Part shown: in pieces, positions 8,627 to 17,918 of the stretch
How the letters are laid out: each line of letters opens with the position of its first letter
How positions within the stretch are numbered: the stretch's first letter is position 1
DNA from: Vreelandella zhuhanensis
Lineage (GTDB): Bacteria; Pseudomonadota; Gammaproteobacteria; Pseudomonadales; Halomonadaceae
Assembly (NCBI RefSeq): GCF_009793355.1
Contig: NZ_WTKP01000007.1
Coordinates: 180,049-244,048 of the forward strand
Length of the DNA: 64,000 nucleotides
Reading direction: 5' to 3'
The notes under the pieces: generated by a model
Database searches by the model: none
Seen by the model: only the letters and a program-made list of their open reading frames with translations
Told to the model about the DNA's origin: nothing
Made by a program: the position numbers and the translations under genes

Positions 8627-9733
8627 ATGGCAACACCAGACGTATTGTTTCAGCCGCTCAAGCTAGGCGATCTAGAGCTGCCCAACCGGATATTGATGTC
8701 GCCCTTGACGCGTTCGCGTGCCGCCCAGCCCGGCGATGTGCCCACTGCCATGAATGCTGAATACTATCGCCAGCGGGCAAGCGCCGGCTTGATCATCGCT
8801 GAGGCAACCCAGGTCTCACCCCAGGGCAAAGGCTACGCCTTCACGCCGGGCATTCATTCACAAGCTCAGATTGAAGGCTGGCGCCAGGTAACCTCGGCAG
8901 TTCACGCGGCAGGCGGGCGCATCTACCTGCAACTGTGGCACGTGGGGCGCATTTCTCATCCTGAGCTTCAGCCCGACAATGCCCTGCCGGTCGCCCCTTC
9001 GGCAATCAAGCCGGAAGGCGCCAAGACCTTTATCAGCGCTGATTCGGGTATGGTGGATATCCCCACTCCTCGCGCACTGACAACTGAGGAAATGCCCGAT
9101 ATCGTCGCCCAGTATCGTAAAGGCGCGGAAAATGCCAAGCAGGCCGGTTTCGATGGGGTGGAGGTGCATTGCGCCAACGGCTATCTGCTTGACCAGTTCC
9201 TGCGCAGCGGCAGCAACCAGCGCGATGACGACTACGGCGGTTCACTCGAAAATCGCCTGCGTCTGCCGCTGGAAGTCGTGCATGCAGTGGTCGATGTGTG
9301 GGGCGTCGAGCGCGTCGGCGTGAGGGTATCGCCCACCGGAAGCTTCAACGCCATGCAGGACGATAACCCCGAGGAAACATTCGCTGCCTTCGCCAAGAAG
9401 CTGGATGCGCTGGGCATCGCCTTCATCGAAGTGGTGGAAGACTCCTTCCAGGGCAATCATGCGAACGGCCGTCCCGAAAGCGTCATCGAAGCCATTCAGG
9501 CAGTCTTTTCGCGCACCTACATTGCCAATGGCAACTACACTGCCGACGAAGCTCGGGAACGTATCACCGCCGGCAAGACCGACCTGGTGACCTTCGGGCG
9601 GCCTTTCATTGCCAACCCCGACCTGCCTGAACGTTTCCGGCGCAATGCCCCGCTCAACGACTGGGACGACAGCACCTTCTACGGAGGCGATGAGCACGGT
9701 TATACCGACTATCCCTTCTTGAGCGATACCTGA
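8627..9733 (+). CDS. nemA: Old yellow enzyme family reductase (NemA-like)
   Basis: 368 residues from ATG 8627, chosen because TTAAGGAGG ends 6 bases before it; an in-frame ATG at 8603 lacks such a site. FMN-dependent NADPH ene-reductase with a TIM barrel: the FMN-binding start LKLGDLELPNRILMSPLTR, the loop WHVGRISHPELQP, and the catalytic His/Asn-type pair in HCANGYLLDQFLRS followed by DDYGGSLENR. N-ethylmaleimide reductase, xenobiotic reductase and 12-oxophytodienoate reductase belong to this group. It should reduce electrophilic alkenes, quinones or nitro-compounds in the cytoplasm. Regulated by the upstream NemR-like repressor through the operators at 8565-8589; an SDR gene follows 60 bases later. 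Confidence 0.85.
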   Translation: MATPDVLFQPLKLGDLELPNRILMSPLTRSRAAQPGDVPTAMNAEYYRQRASAGLIIAEATQVSPQGKGYAFTPGIHSQAQIEGWRQVTSAVHAAGGRIYLQLWHVGRISHPELQPDNALPVAPSAIKPEGAKTFISADSGMVDIPTPRALTTEEMPDIVAQYRKGAENAKQAGFDGVEVHCANGYLLDQFLRSGSNQRDDDYGGSLENRLRLPLEVVHAVVDVWGVERVGVRVSPTGSFNAMQDDNPEETFAAFAKKLDALGIAFIEVVEDSFQGNHANGRPESVIEAIQAVFSRTYIANGNYTADEARERITAGKTDLVTFGRPFIANPDLPERFRRNAPLNDWDDSTFYGGDEHGYTDYPFLSDT

Positions 9734-9793
9734 GTTTCAGGTCAACGTCTTTTATCATTCACGCACTACATTTCATTTCTGTAAGGAGATTTC

Positions 9794-10531
9794 ATGTCCG
9801 AGATCAACGCAAAAGTCGTCATTATCACCGGTGCCAGCAGCGGCCTGGGCGAAGCTACCGCACACCGTTTGGCCAGGGGTGGTGCCAAGCTGGTACTCGC
9901 CGCACGCCGTGAAGAGCGCTTGAAAGCCCTGACCGATCAGATCAATGAGCAGGGCGGTGATGCGATCTACCGGGTGACCGACGTCACCAAGCGCGAGCAG
10001 GTCGAAGACTTGGCCCAGGCGGCAAGGGATACCTACGGACGTATCGATGTGCTGATCAACAATGCTGGCGTGATGCCGCTGTCACCGCTCAACCGTCTCA
10101 AGGTTGACGAGTGGGAGCAGATGGTCGATGTCAACATCAAGGGCGTGATGTACGGCATTGCTGCTGTGCTGCCGACCATGCGCGACCAGCATTCCGGCCA
10201 TGTGATCAACCTGTCTTCCGTGGCGGGGCATGTGGTGTTTCCCGCCGCGGCGATTTACTGCGCGACGAAGTTTGCGGTCAAGGCGCTTTCCGAAGGACTG
10301 CGCCAGGAATCCAACGGCGAGATTCGCTCGACCAATATCTCCCCCGGGGCAATAGCCACCGAACTGACCACCACCATCAGCGATGACAAGACGGCGCAGG
10401 GTGTCAACGAGCTCTACGAGATGGCGATCGACGCCGATGCGATTGCACGTGCCATCGCCTTTGCCATCGAGCAACCCGCCGATGTCGACGTTAACGAACT
10501 GATCATCCGCCCGACGCAGCAGCAGCTGTAA
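9794..10531 (+). CDS. SDR family NAD(P)-dependent oxidoreductase
   Basis: 245 residues, classical short-chain dehydrogenase. Nucleotide-binding motif TGASSGLG (about 13-20), NNAG at about 89, catalytic Ser in NLSSVAG and the Tyr-Lys pair in YCATK. Followed by the substrate loop SPGAIATEL. A strong ribosome site GTAAGGAG precedes the ATG. The gene lies 60 bases after the old-yellow-enzyme gene and ahead of a clear terminator, so both are likely one transcript induced by electrophile stress, the SDR reducing a carbonyl product. Substrate unknown; many members of this group are YdfG/serine-dehydrogenase-like. Confidence 0.82.
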   Translation: MSEINAKVVIITGASSGLGEATAHRLARGGAKLVLAARREERLKALTDQINEQGGDAIYRVTDVTKREQVEDLAQAARDTYGRIDVLINNAGVMPLSPLNRLKVDEWEQMVDVNIKGVMYGIAAVLPTMRDQHSGHVINLSSVAGHVVFPAAAIYCATKFAVKALSEGLRQESNGEIRSTNISPGAIATELTTTISDDKTAQGVNELYEMAIDADAIARAIAFAIEQPADVDVNELIIRPTQQQL

Positions 10532-10570
10532 CGCAGTATGTGAATTAGTTTTAATTCATTTACTTTTGAA

Positions 10571-10600
10571 CCTAATGTCTTGAGGCATTAGGTTTTTTTG
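10571..10600 (+). terminator. Rho-independent terminator of the nemA-SDR unit
   Basis: CCTAATG-tcttgag-CATTAGG followed by seven T residues. It is placed 40 bases past the SDR stop and closes the electrophile-response transcript. Confidence 0.85.
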
Positions 10601-10668
10601 TGCAAGCAACCCCCCTCACGCGCTGAAAATAATTACAAGCCGGGCCTGGTGAGGCCAAACTTGTAAAA

Positions 10669-11586
10669 TTACCAGTGCCCATAGAGTTTGACGTTCTCAT
10701 GGGGATAGTCGATATGCTCAAACTCCAGGCTGGAGTGCTCAATACCGAAATGTTCTTTTAGGCGCGTTTTGATATCCGCCTTGATCGCTTCAAGATGCTG
10801 CCAGCCAGCCTCTGTGATCACCACGTGGCAGTCAAGGGCTGCGGTGTTCTCCTGCATTTGCCATAGGTGAACGTGATGAACGTCCTTTACATCATCGACA
10901 TCGCGCATCAGGTCAATGACCGCCTGCCCGTCGATATCGGGCGGCGAACCCAGCATCAATGTACGAATAGGGCCGCTAATCTCGGTAAAGGCGAGATAGA
11001 GAATGTATAGCGCAATGCCGATCGTAATCGCTGGATCGACCCAGCGTACATCGTATAACAGGATCAGTGTTCCCCCCACGATCACGGCGATCGACGCAAA
11101 CGCATCGGACAGGTTGTGCAGAAAAAGGGCCCGGATATTAACGCTATGTTTCTGCATCGACCAAGTGAGAAATGCGGTGAGCGTATCGACGGCCAGTGCC
11201 ACGCCGCCGATGATAACGATCACCCAGCCTTGAATCTCCGGCGGGTCGATCATGCGCATGGCGCCTTCGTAAATCAGGTAGATGCCAACGAGAATCAGCG
11301 TGGTGTAATTGATCAGCGCCGCAACAATCTCGATGCGGCCATAGCCGAACGTCATCTTCGCGTCTGCCGGCCGCCTGGCTATCTTGCGGGCGGCAAAAGC
11401 AATGATAAGTGCCGCCATGTCAGAGAAGTTATGCAGCGCATCCGCGATCAAGGCGAGGCTGCCCGACAGAATGCCGCCGATAATCTGAGCCACGGTCAAT
11501 AGCCCGTTGGCCCAGATGGATAGGGTCACGCGCCGGTCACCGGAGGCGGGATCAATGAGATGGTGATGCTCGTGATGATGTCCCAT
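10669..11586 (-). CDS. Cation diffusion facilitator metal exporter
   Basis: 305 residues. The N-terminus MGHHHEHHHL is a metal-binding His cluster. Six membrane segments (about 22-215) contain the CDF metal sites DALHNFSD (helix 2) and HNLSDAFASI (helix 5); the C-terminal cytoplasmic domain has HHVHLW and LDCHVVI. This layout is that of ZitB/CzcD-like zinc, cadmium or cobalt exporters that swap metal for protons at the inner membrane. It lies 87 bases downstream of the ZIP gene on the same strand, so an importer and an exporter may be read together. The exact metal cannot be told from sequence. Confidence 0.85.
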   Translation of the reverse strand: MGHHHEHHHLIDPASGDRRVTLSIWANGLLTVAQIIGGILSGSLALIADALHNFSDMAALIIAFAARKIARRPADAKMTFGYGRIEIVAALINYTTLILVGIYLIYEGAMRMIDPPEIQGWVIVIIGGVALAVDTLTAFLTWSMQKHSVNIRALFLHNLSDAFASIAVIVGGTLILLYDVRWVDPAITIGIALYILYLAFTEISGPIRTLMLGSPPDIDGQAVIDLMRDVDDVKDVHHVHLWQMQENTAALDCHVVITEAGWQHLEAIKADIKTRLKEHFGIEHSSLEFEHIDYPHENVKLYGHW

Positions 11587-11673
11587 GCATTATCCTCACT
11601 TTGTTTTTCGCAAGCGACGCTGCCCAGTTCAGGTGTTGCGTTGGCCTTTGGGGAGAAAGGGAGTGGCTACGCG

Positions 11674-12456
11674 TCACCCAAGAGAAACATCGAGAAATAG
11701 CATGATAACCAAACCGATCGAAAGACCGAGCGTCGCCTTGTTCTGGTGACCGTTGCGGTGGGTTTCGGGAATGATTTCGTGGCTGATAACGTAAAGCATG
11801 GCCCCAGCGGCGAAAGCCAGGCCCCAAGGTAGAAGCGGTTGGGATATGCTCACGATGCTCGCTCCCAGCAAGCCACCGATTGGTTCGACCAGGCCTGTCA
11901 AGGCGGCGATCATCCACGCTTTCCATCGGGAGTAGCCTTCACCCAATAGAGAAATGGCCACCGCCAGTCCTTCCGGCATGTTCTGAAGACCTATCCCGAT
12001 CGCCAACGGCAACCCTTGTTCGAACCCGCCGGCACCAAAACCAACGCCGACAGCAAGCCCTTCCGGCAGATTGTGAATAGTGATGGCGATGATGAATAGC
12101 CACACTCGGCGAAGTGAAGCGGCCTCGGGTCCTTCTCGGCCCTGCTGGAAGTGTTCATGGGGAAGGCGCTCATTCAGCAGGGCAATCGCTCCAATACCCA
12201 TCAGAATCGAAAGGCAAGCAATGGCGGCTGGCAAGGCAGTACCACCGTAGAGTAGCTCTGATGCTTCCAGGGAAGGGATGATCAGGGAGAAAAAGGACGC
12301 TGATAGCATCACCCCGGCCGCGAAGCCCAGCGCCAGATCGCGGAAAGCGCGGCCTGGTACCTTGCCAAACAAGACTGGCAGTGCTCCAACAGCAGTGAGC
12401 AAACCGGCTGCCAGGCTGCCAAGAAACGCCAGGACAATCGGAGGGGTGGTTTCCAT
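11674..12456 (-). CDS. ZIP family metal transporter
   Basis: 260 residues, eight membrane segments. The signature helices carry HNLPEGLAVG (helix 4) and QNMPEGLAVA (helix 5), which form the binuclear metal site; HEIIPETHR follows near the end. The long hydrophilic loop with HEHFQQGREG lies between helices 3 and 4. ZIP proteins of the ZupT/GufA group take up zinc and other divalent cations into the cytoplasm. Closely upstream of the CDF exporter gene, suggesting paired control of the same metal. The start at 12456 is preceded by AATAGGATAACTGC, with only a weak ribosome site. Confidence 0.83.
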   Translation of the reverse strand: METTPPIVLAFLGSLAAGLLTAVGALPVLFGKVPGRAFRDLALGFAAGVMLSASFFSLIIPSLEASELLYGGTALPAAIACLSILMGIGAIALLNERLPHEHFQQGREGPEAASLRRVWLFIIAITIHNLPEGLAVGVGFGAGGFEQGLPLAIGIGLQNMPEGLAVAISLLGEGYSRWKAWMIAALTGLVEPIGGLLGASIVSISQPLLPWGLAFAAGAMLYVISHEIIPETHRNGHQNKATLGLSIGLVIMLFLDVSLG

Positions 12457-12560
12457 GCAGTTATCCTATTGAAATAGACCTGAATTCAACAAAAGAAGCG
12501 TAGTACCTGGTGTTGTTAATGCTTTTGCACGCGGACGGCCACCCCACCCAGGCACCACCA

Positions 12561-13493
12561 TCAACCCGAAAGCGACAGAAAAAACAGGATCAACGGCGGG
12601 GAGAGCAGCGAGAGTATGAAGCCGCTGACCACGGCTACCGGGACGCAGGCCACGCCGCCGTGCTGTTGAATCACCGGCAGGGTGAAATCCATCGAGGTGG
12701 CGCCGCCGTAACCGATGGCCAGTGCCGCGTAGCGGCGAATGACCAGAGGAATCAGGATGAAGGCGAATAGCTCCCGGGTCAGGTCGTTGAAAAATGCCAC
12801 CCCGCCCAAGAGCGGCCCCAGGTGTTCACCGATCAGGATAGCGGAGAGCGAATACCAGCCAAACCCGGCGGCCATGGCCAGACCTTCATTCCAGGAAAGC
12901 GACAGCAGCGGCGCTGCCACCAGCCCCGCCAGCAGCGAACTTGCCGCCAACGTAAGGGCAATGACCAATCCCAGCCGGTTGAGCAGTATCTGCCTGAGCG
13001 GCATGCCGGAGTTGCGTAATTGGCAGCCGATCAACACCAGCAGCAGGTAAAGGGTCCACTCAGCCAGGGTTTCCGCGCCATGAAAGAGGCTCACCCCCAT
13101 CCATGGGCCAAGAATCAATCCCGCGCCTACTCCCCCGGCGACCACCCCGACCAGCATGAGCGAACCCGCCATGGCGGCCAGCTTGCTGGTGGGAGCATTT
13201 TCCACCACAGGCGAGGTGCCCCCACGCAATGCGACCCGATGCGAAAGCCACCACAGGGCCACGAGGTTGAATAGCGTGGTCACACTGAACAGCAGCAGCG
13301 TCTGTCCGCCCAGCCGCGATAGCTGGCTGGCCAGATTTTCCAGCCCCGCCAGGCTGATGCCCATGAACAACAGGATGGCATAGACACACAGATTGACCGC
13401 CTGATTGACGATATTGAGTACGGCGGTGGAGCGCAGCGCTACCAGATAACCCAACACTAAGGGTAAGAGAACGATAACAAGACCGGAGAGCAT
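12561..13493 (-). CDS. lysO: Lysine exporter LysO
   Basis: 310 residues, nearly all hydrophobic. Start MLSGLVIVLLPLVLGYLV, GISLAGLENLASQL, the central QLRNSGMPLRQILLNRLG and the C-terminal GYGGATSMDFTLPVIQQHGG and HG/SGFILSLL elements follow E. coli LysO (YbjE, 299 residues) along the whole length. LysO exports L-lysine and toxic analogues such as thialysine across the inner membrane. Its ATG directly follows the stop codon of the gene upstream (13494-14261), so the two are probably co-translated. Confidence 0.85.
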   Translation of the reverse strand: MLSGLVIVLLPLVLGYLVALRSTAVLNIVNQAVNLCVYAILLFMGISLAGLENLASQLSRLGGQTLLLFSVTTLFNLVALWWLSHRVALRGGTSPVVENAPTSKLAAMAGSLMLVGVVAGGVGAGLILGPWMGVSLFHGAETLAEWTLYLLLVLIGCQLRNSGMPLRQILLNRLGLVIALTLAASSLLAGLVAAPLLSLSWNEGLAMAAGFGWYSLSAILIGEHLGPLLGGVAFFNDLTRELFAFILIPLVIRRYAALAIGYGGATSMDFTLPVIQQHGGVACVPVAVVSGFILSLLSPPLILFFLSLSG

Positions 13494-14261
13494 TTAGGGC
13501 GTAGCGCCCCCCTGGGGTTGGAAGTGGGTCAAGGATAGCCTGGTTTCTCGGCGGCCTTCGCGCCGATAGTCGGCGGACAGCACCAGGCCGGGAAAACCGG
13601 GATGGAAGCTGAGTTGCAGCTGACGATCGGGTTTTTCCGCGTCGACCAGCGCCACGGTGAGGGCATCAAATTCACCGGCGGGCAAGCTGATCGGACCACG
13701 CTGAACGAGATAATACGCGAATTGTTCCTCACGGCCACGGTGATCAAGGTAATTGATTTCACAAGGAGAGGTTACCACACAGCCGGCATTACCCGCCTGG
13801 CGGGAGAGCTCGAACAGGGCGGCCTGGCGGTCCGGCAGGAACATCTCGGCTTCTTCCAGCTGATAGGTGTCGCCAATGCCGAACAGGGCGTAGCTGCTGT
13901 TGTAAACCAGCGAATGCACGCTGTCTTCATTGACAATGAAACGGCTGCGCTCAGCCCCTCTGGCAACCGTCACCGAGAAGCTCATGTCGCTGAGCCAATG
14001 ATTATCTTCCTGGCTTAATTGATGAATGATGGTGGCGCTCGGCCAACCGCGCATTTCAAAGCGATACTGGGCTTCGAACGGCTTTGGCTCGGCCAAGGGC
14101 GTTTGCTGGGTGTGGATGGCAGCCTGTAGCGTGCCGGCTCCCACACCACTCAAGAGCGAAAAAAATGCAACCGCGACCCAGGCATGCGCCGGTACCCGAA
14201 ACAGCCGACTCGCTAGCCGGAATGCTGATACAGCAGAATTAGCCAATGGCACTTGCTCCAA
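13494..14261 (-). CDS. Secreted DUF3108-like protein
   Basis: 255 residues. A hydrophobic segment at about 25-48 (VAVAFFSLLSGVGAGTLQA) acts as a signal peptide or anchor. The remainder is a beta-rich domain with FEAQYRFEMRGWP, SVHSLVYNSSYALFG and LPAGEFDALTVALVD; this outline, with a substrate phrase about LPAGxFDxLTV and a terminal SADYRREG, resembles DUF3108 envelope proteins of unknown function. Two Cys (in GCVVTSPC) could form a disulfide. Stop codon abuts the lysO start, giving a two-gene unit. I cannot assign a function. Confidence 0.6.
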   Translation of the reverse strand: MEQVPLANSAVSAFRLASRLFRVPAHAWVAVAFFSLLSGVGAGTLQAAIHTQQTPLAEPKPFEAQYRFEMRGWPSATIIHQLSQEDNHWLSDMSFSVTVARGAERSRFIVNEDSVHSLVYNSSYALFGIGDTYQLEEAEMFLPDRQAALFELSRQAGNAGCVVTSPCEINYLDHRGREEQFAYYLVQRGPISLPAGEFDALTVALVDAEKPDRQLQLSFHPGFPGLVLSADYRREGRRETRLSLTHFQPQGGATP

Positions 14262-14421
14262 AACGGTTCACGCAGGTTCCACGGTCAGGGCAATAACCGC
14301 AGCCTATAATAAGCATAGGAACTCTTGGTGCGCTCTTGGTTCCGACAGTGGTGCTAGCGCTTATTAGCGTTAGCGGGCAAGCGTTGCCGAACCATCGAGT
14401 ATACCGCCATTGGCAAGGGAG

Positions 14422-15357
14422 TCAGTAACCGGCGTCGCGATTGACCGTATCCAGGGGTTCCCCCGCTTCAAAGCGACGAATCATGTCGGCGACCTGGTCC
14501 ACGGCTTCCTTGAGCGGTGTCGGGGCGGCCATGTGCGGCGTGATGATGACGTTGGGGTGTCGCCACAGCTCGCTGTCTTGCGGCAAAGGCTCCTCCTGAA
14601 AGACATCCAGCAGAGCGCCACGCAGATGGCCGGAGGAAGAGGGCGTACCCAGTGCATCGAGTAACGCCCGCTCATCGACGAGGCTGCCACGCCCCGGGTT
14701 GATAAAGCTAGCGCCTTCGGGCAACTGTGCGAGACGCCGGGCATCGAGCAGCCCACGGGTCTCGGCGGTGTCCGGCAGCAGCGTGACCAACGTCTTGACG
14801 TTCTCCAGCAGGTGGTTCAAGCCGTCATCGCCGTGAACAGCCTCGACATCGTCGAGTTGCTTGGGCGAACGGCTCCAGCCGATCACCGGGAACCCTTCCT
14901 CTGCCAGGCGCGTGGCGACCTTGCACCCGATAGCGCCTAACCCCAACACCCCCACCGGCCAGTCGGCCTTGTCGGGAACCATGATTTCGCGCCATTGCGC
15001 CTGCTGTTGCTGGAAGCGATACCGATCGAAATTGCGCTGGAAATGCAGCACCCCATAGAGCACGTAGTCCACCATTAAATCGCCCATGCCAGCATCGCGC
15101 AGCTTGACGATGGGCACATCGCTTGGGCGCCCCGGGTTGCGCAGCAGGGCATCCACGCCCGCGCCCAGGTTGATGATGCCCTTGAGCTGTGTCTGTTCGC
15201 GCAGCAGCTGTTCGGAGGGCTTCCATACCGCCAGGTAATCCATGTCACGACGTTGCTCGGCAGGAGCATCACTAGTAATCACCTGAGCGTCTGGCAGGCG
15301 TTCGGCCAATGCATCGCGCCAAGCCTCAGCGTCGTCGATATGCACAAGAATCTTCAT
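14422..15357 (-). CDS. ghrA: Glyoxylate/hydroxypyruvate reductase A
   Basis: 311 residues, D-2-hydroxyacid dehydrogenase. The NAD(P) motif GVLGLGAIGCKVA lies at about 137-149; catalytic Arg in INPGRGSLVDE, Glu in LLDVFQEEPLP and His in ITPHMAA. ITLGAGVDALL-type and DAGMGDLMVDYV regions match E. coli GhrA (312 residues). It reduces glyoxylate and hydroxypyruvate with NADPH in the cytoplasm. Divergent from doeA across a 298-base region (15358-15655) in which I see no distinct motif beyond promoter-like AT stretches. Confidence 0.83.
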   Translation of the reverse strand: MKILVHIDDAEAWRDALAERLPDAQVITSDAPAEQRRDMDYLAVWKPSEQLLREQTQLKGIINLGAGVDALLRNPGRPSDVPIVKLRDAGMGDLMVDYVLYGVLHFQRNFDRYRFQQQQAQWREIMVPDKADWPVGVLGLGAIGCKVATRLAEEGFPVIGWSRSPKQLDDVEAVHGDDGLNHLLENVKTLVTLLPDTAETRGLLDARRLAQLPEGASFINPGRGSLVDERALLDALGTPSSSGHLRGALLDVFQEEPLPQDSELWRHPNVIITPHMAAPTPLKEAVDQVADMIRRFEAGEPLDTVNRDAGY

Positions 15358-15655
15358 GGCGAAGGCTCTCCTTCAAAGGGTAATGAACGTAAGGGTTTAT
15401 TGCCCATGATGGGTGAGCCCCATTGTCGAGTGCAACCACCCGAAGCGCTTTGGCGGGCTGAATCGGCTTTATTCATCTTTTGATACAAAGGCTTTGACCA
15501 CTGGCCAAGGGTGGGTGCTAGTATCGGCCAAGACGACATTGGCGGGGCTGTCGGGCGTGCCATGGCAGGCAGCTCGAGGCTAGCAGTCGATTCTCCGGTC
15601 CGGCGGCAATTGGTGTGCCCCGGTTCTTGAATGATTTTTTAATGGCGAGTCGCCC

Positions 15656-16855
15656 ATGATTCAGGTTTCCCTCCCTTTCACACGAGACGAGTACGCCACC
15701 CGCCTGTGGAAGGTGCGAGCTGAGATGGCCGGCCGTGGCATTGATGTGTTGATCGTTAGTGACCCCTCGAATATGGCCTGGCTGACGGGTTATGACGGCT
15801 GGTCATTTTATGTACACCAATGTGTGCTGGTAGGACTGGAAGGTGAGCCTGTGTGGTACGGTCGCCGGATGGATGCCAATGGCGCGCTGCGTACCTGCTG
15901 GATGGACCCTGAGAACATTACCTATTATCCGGATCACTATGTGCAGAATCCGCACATGCACCCCATGGACTATCTGGCGCAGACCATTCTGCCTGACCGG
16001 CGTTGGCATACCGGGGTAGTCGGCATGGAAATGGACAACTATTACTTTTCCGCCAAGGCCTACCAGAGTCTGCTGCGCGAGCTTCCCCATGCCCGTTTTC
16101 TGGATGCCAATGCCTTGGTCAACTGGTGTCGTGCGATCAAGTCGTCCCAGGAAGTGGAGTACATGCGCGTGGCGGCGAAGATCGTCGAAGGCATGCACTC
16201 GCGCATTCTGGAAGTGATCGAGCCTGGCTTGCCCAAGAGCAAGCTGGTCTCGGAAATCTATCGTGTGGGTATCGAAGGCTGGACTGACGGAGACGGCAAG
16301 GTGTTCGGCGGCGACTACCCGGCCATTGTGCCGTTATTGCCTACCGGCGCGGATGCTTCCGCCCCCCACCTGACCTGGGATGACACTCCCTTTCGCGAAG
16401 GGGAAGGCACCTTCTTCGAGATTGCCGGTTGCTATAAACGCTATCATGCCCCGATGTCGCGTACCGTCTTTCTGGGAAGGCCGCCGCGAGACTTCATCCG
16501 GGCCGAGTCCGCCCTGCTCGAAGGTATCGAGAACGGTCTGGCGGTGGCTAAGCCGGGCAACCGCACCGCGGATATCGCCATGGCGCTGGGGGCGGCAATG
16601 GATAAATACGGCTTCGACCGTGGCGGGGCGCGCTGCGGTTATCCCATCGGTATTTCCTATCCGCCGGACTGGGGGGAGCGCACCATGAGCTTGCGCCCCT
16701 CGGATGAAACCATTTTAAAGCCCGGCATGACCTTTCATTTCATGCCGGGACTCTGGGTCGAAGACTGGGGGCTGGAAATTACCGAAAGCATTCTTATCAC
16801 CGAAACCGGCGTCGAAACGCTGGCCAATTTTCCGCGTCAGCTGTTTGTGAAATGA
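15656..16855 (+). CDS. doeA: Ectoine hydrolase DoeA
   Basis: 399 residues, creatinase/M24 peptidase fold: N-terminal domain about 1-170 and pita-bread domain about 175-399 (ENGLAVAKPGNRTADIA, GIGYPIGIS-type loop at RCGYPIGISYPPDWGER, PGMTFHFMPGLW, ITESILIT). DoeA opens the ectoine ring to N-acetyl-diaminobutyrate, the first step of ectoine use as carbon and nitrogen source or solute turnover. The length equals that of Halomonas elongata DoeA as I recall it, and the next genes are doeB and a Lrp regulator in the known doe order, which removes most doubt against a generic Xaa-Pro peptidase. Confidence 0.9.
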   Translation: MIQVSLPFTRDEYATRLWKVRAEMAGRGIDVLIVSDPSNMAWLTGYDGWSFYVHQCVLVGLEGEPVWYGRRMDANGALRTCWMDPENITYYPDHYVQNPHMHPMDYLAQTILPDRRWHTGVVGMEMDNYYFSAKAYQSLLRELPHARFLDANALVNWCRAIKSSQEVEYMRVAAKIVEGMHSRILEVIEPGLPKSKLVSEIYRVGIEGWTDGDGKVFGGDYPAIVPLLPTGADASAPHLTWDDTPFREGEGTFFEIAGCYKRYHAPMSRTVFLGRPPRDFIRAESALLEGIENGLAVAKPGNRTADIAMALGAAMDKYGFDRGGARCGYPIGISYPPDWGERTMSLRPSDETILKPGMTFHFMPGLWVEDWGLEITESILITETGVETLANFPRQLFVK

Positions 16856-16897
16856 AGAGAAATAAAATAAGCACTGCCCGCCAACGAGGACCTTATT

Positions 16898-17914
16898 ATG
16901 AGCAAGCGACCCAGCCCGATTTCCGCCACGGTTGATTTTGATGCCGAGGGTGTGCAGCACGGCTTTCTCAAGCTGCCGATCTCCACCGATGAGTCCGCCT
17001 GGGGCGCGGTGATGATTCCGGTCACTGTGGTCAAGAACGGCGATGGCCCGACGGCGCTTCTGACCGGGGGCAATCACGGCGACGAGTACGAAGGCATTAC
17101 CGCCCTAATGAAGCTTTCCACGACCCTCAAGGCGGAAGACGTCAGCGGCCGGGTGATTATCGTGCCGATGATGAATACGCCCGCAGCCATGGCCGGCAAG
17201 CGCACCTCACCGATGGATGGCGGCAACCTCAATCGCAGCTTCCCCGGCGACCCCAATGGGGGTCCCACCGCCCAGATCGCCGATTATTTCAACCGGGTAA
17301 TGATTCCGTTGGTGGATGTGGTATTGGACCTGCACTCCGGCGGGCGGACGCTGGACATCCTGCCGTTTGCCGCTTCGCATGTGCTGGATGACAAACATCA
17401 GCAACAGCACGCCCTTGACGGCGCCAAGGCCTTCGGCGCTCCCTACGCCATGGTGATGTTCGAACTGGATGCCGAAAGATTGTTCGATACCGCCTGTGAG
17501 CGTCAGGGCAAGATTTTTGTGGCAACCGAACTGGGCGGCGTGGGTACCTCGACACCGCAAAGCATCGCGATTACCCAGCGCGGCATCGATAACTTCCTGG
17601 TGCATTTCGGGCTCACTCAAGGCGAGATCGTCATGCCCGACGCGCCGCAGGTATACCTGGATATGCCCGATGCCAGCTGCTACGTACAGAGTGAACACAG
17701 CGGGCTGCTGGAATTGACCGTGGCCTTGGGCGACAGGATCGAGAAAGGGCAGGTGATCGCCTACGTCTACGACATGACCCGCAGTGGCGCCGAGCCGGTG
17801 GCCTATTACGCCGAGCGTGACGGCATGTTGATGGCACGGCGCGGTCCGGCGCTGATCAATATGGGCGATACGCTGGCGGTAATTGCCGCCATCGTTGAGT
17901 CACTGGACGTCTGA
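16898..17914 (+). CDS. doeB: N-alpha-acetyl-diaminobutyrate deacetylase DoeB
   Basis: 338 residues, zinc carboxypeptidase fold of the succinylglutamate desuccinylase/aspartoacylase family. Zinc ligands: His and Glu in GGNHGDEYEG (about 53-62) and His in DLHSGG (about 146). C-terminal beta-rich domain from about 255. DoeB removes the acetyl group from N-acetyl-L-2,4-diaminobutyrate made by DoeA. GAGGA stands 10 bases before the ATG. It lies 42 bases after doeA and 4 bases before doeX, so doeABX is one operon. Confidence 0.88.
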   Translation: MSKRPSPISATVDFDAEGVQHGFLKLPISTDESAWGAVMIPVTVVKNGDGPTALLTGGNHGDEYEGITALMKLSTTLKAEDVSGRVIIVPMMNTPAAMAGKRTSPMDGGNLNRSFPGDPNGGPTAQIADYFNRVMIPLVDVVLDLHSGGRTLDILPFAASHVLDDKHQQQHALDGAKAFGAPYAMVMFELDAERLFDTACERQGKIFVATELGGVGTSTPQSIAITQRGIDNFLVHFGLTQGEIVMPDAPQVYLDMPDASCYVQSEHSGLLELTVALGDRIEKGQVIAYVYDMTRSGAEPVAYYAERDGMLMARRGPALINMGDTLAVIAAIVESLDV

Positions 17915-17918
17915 ATCA

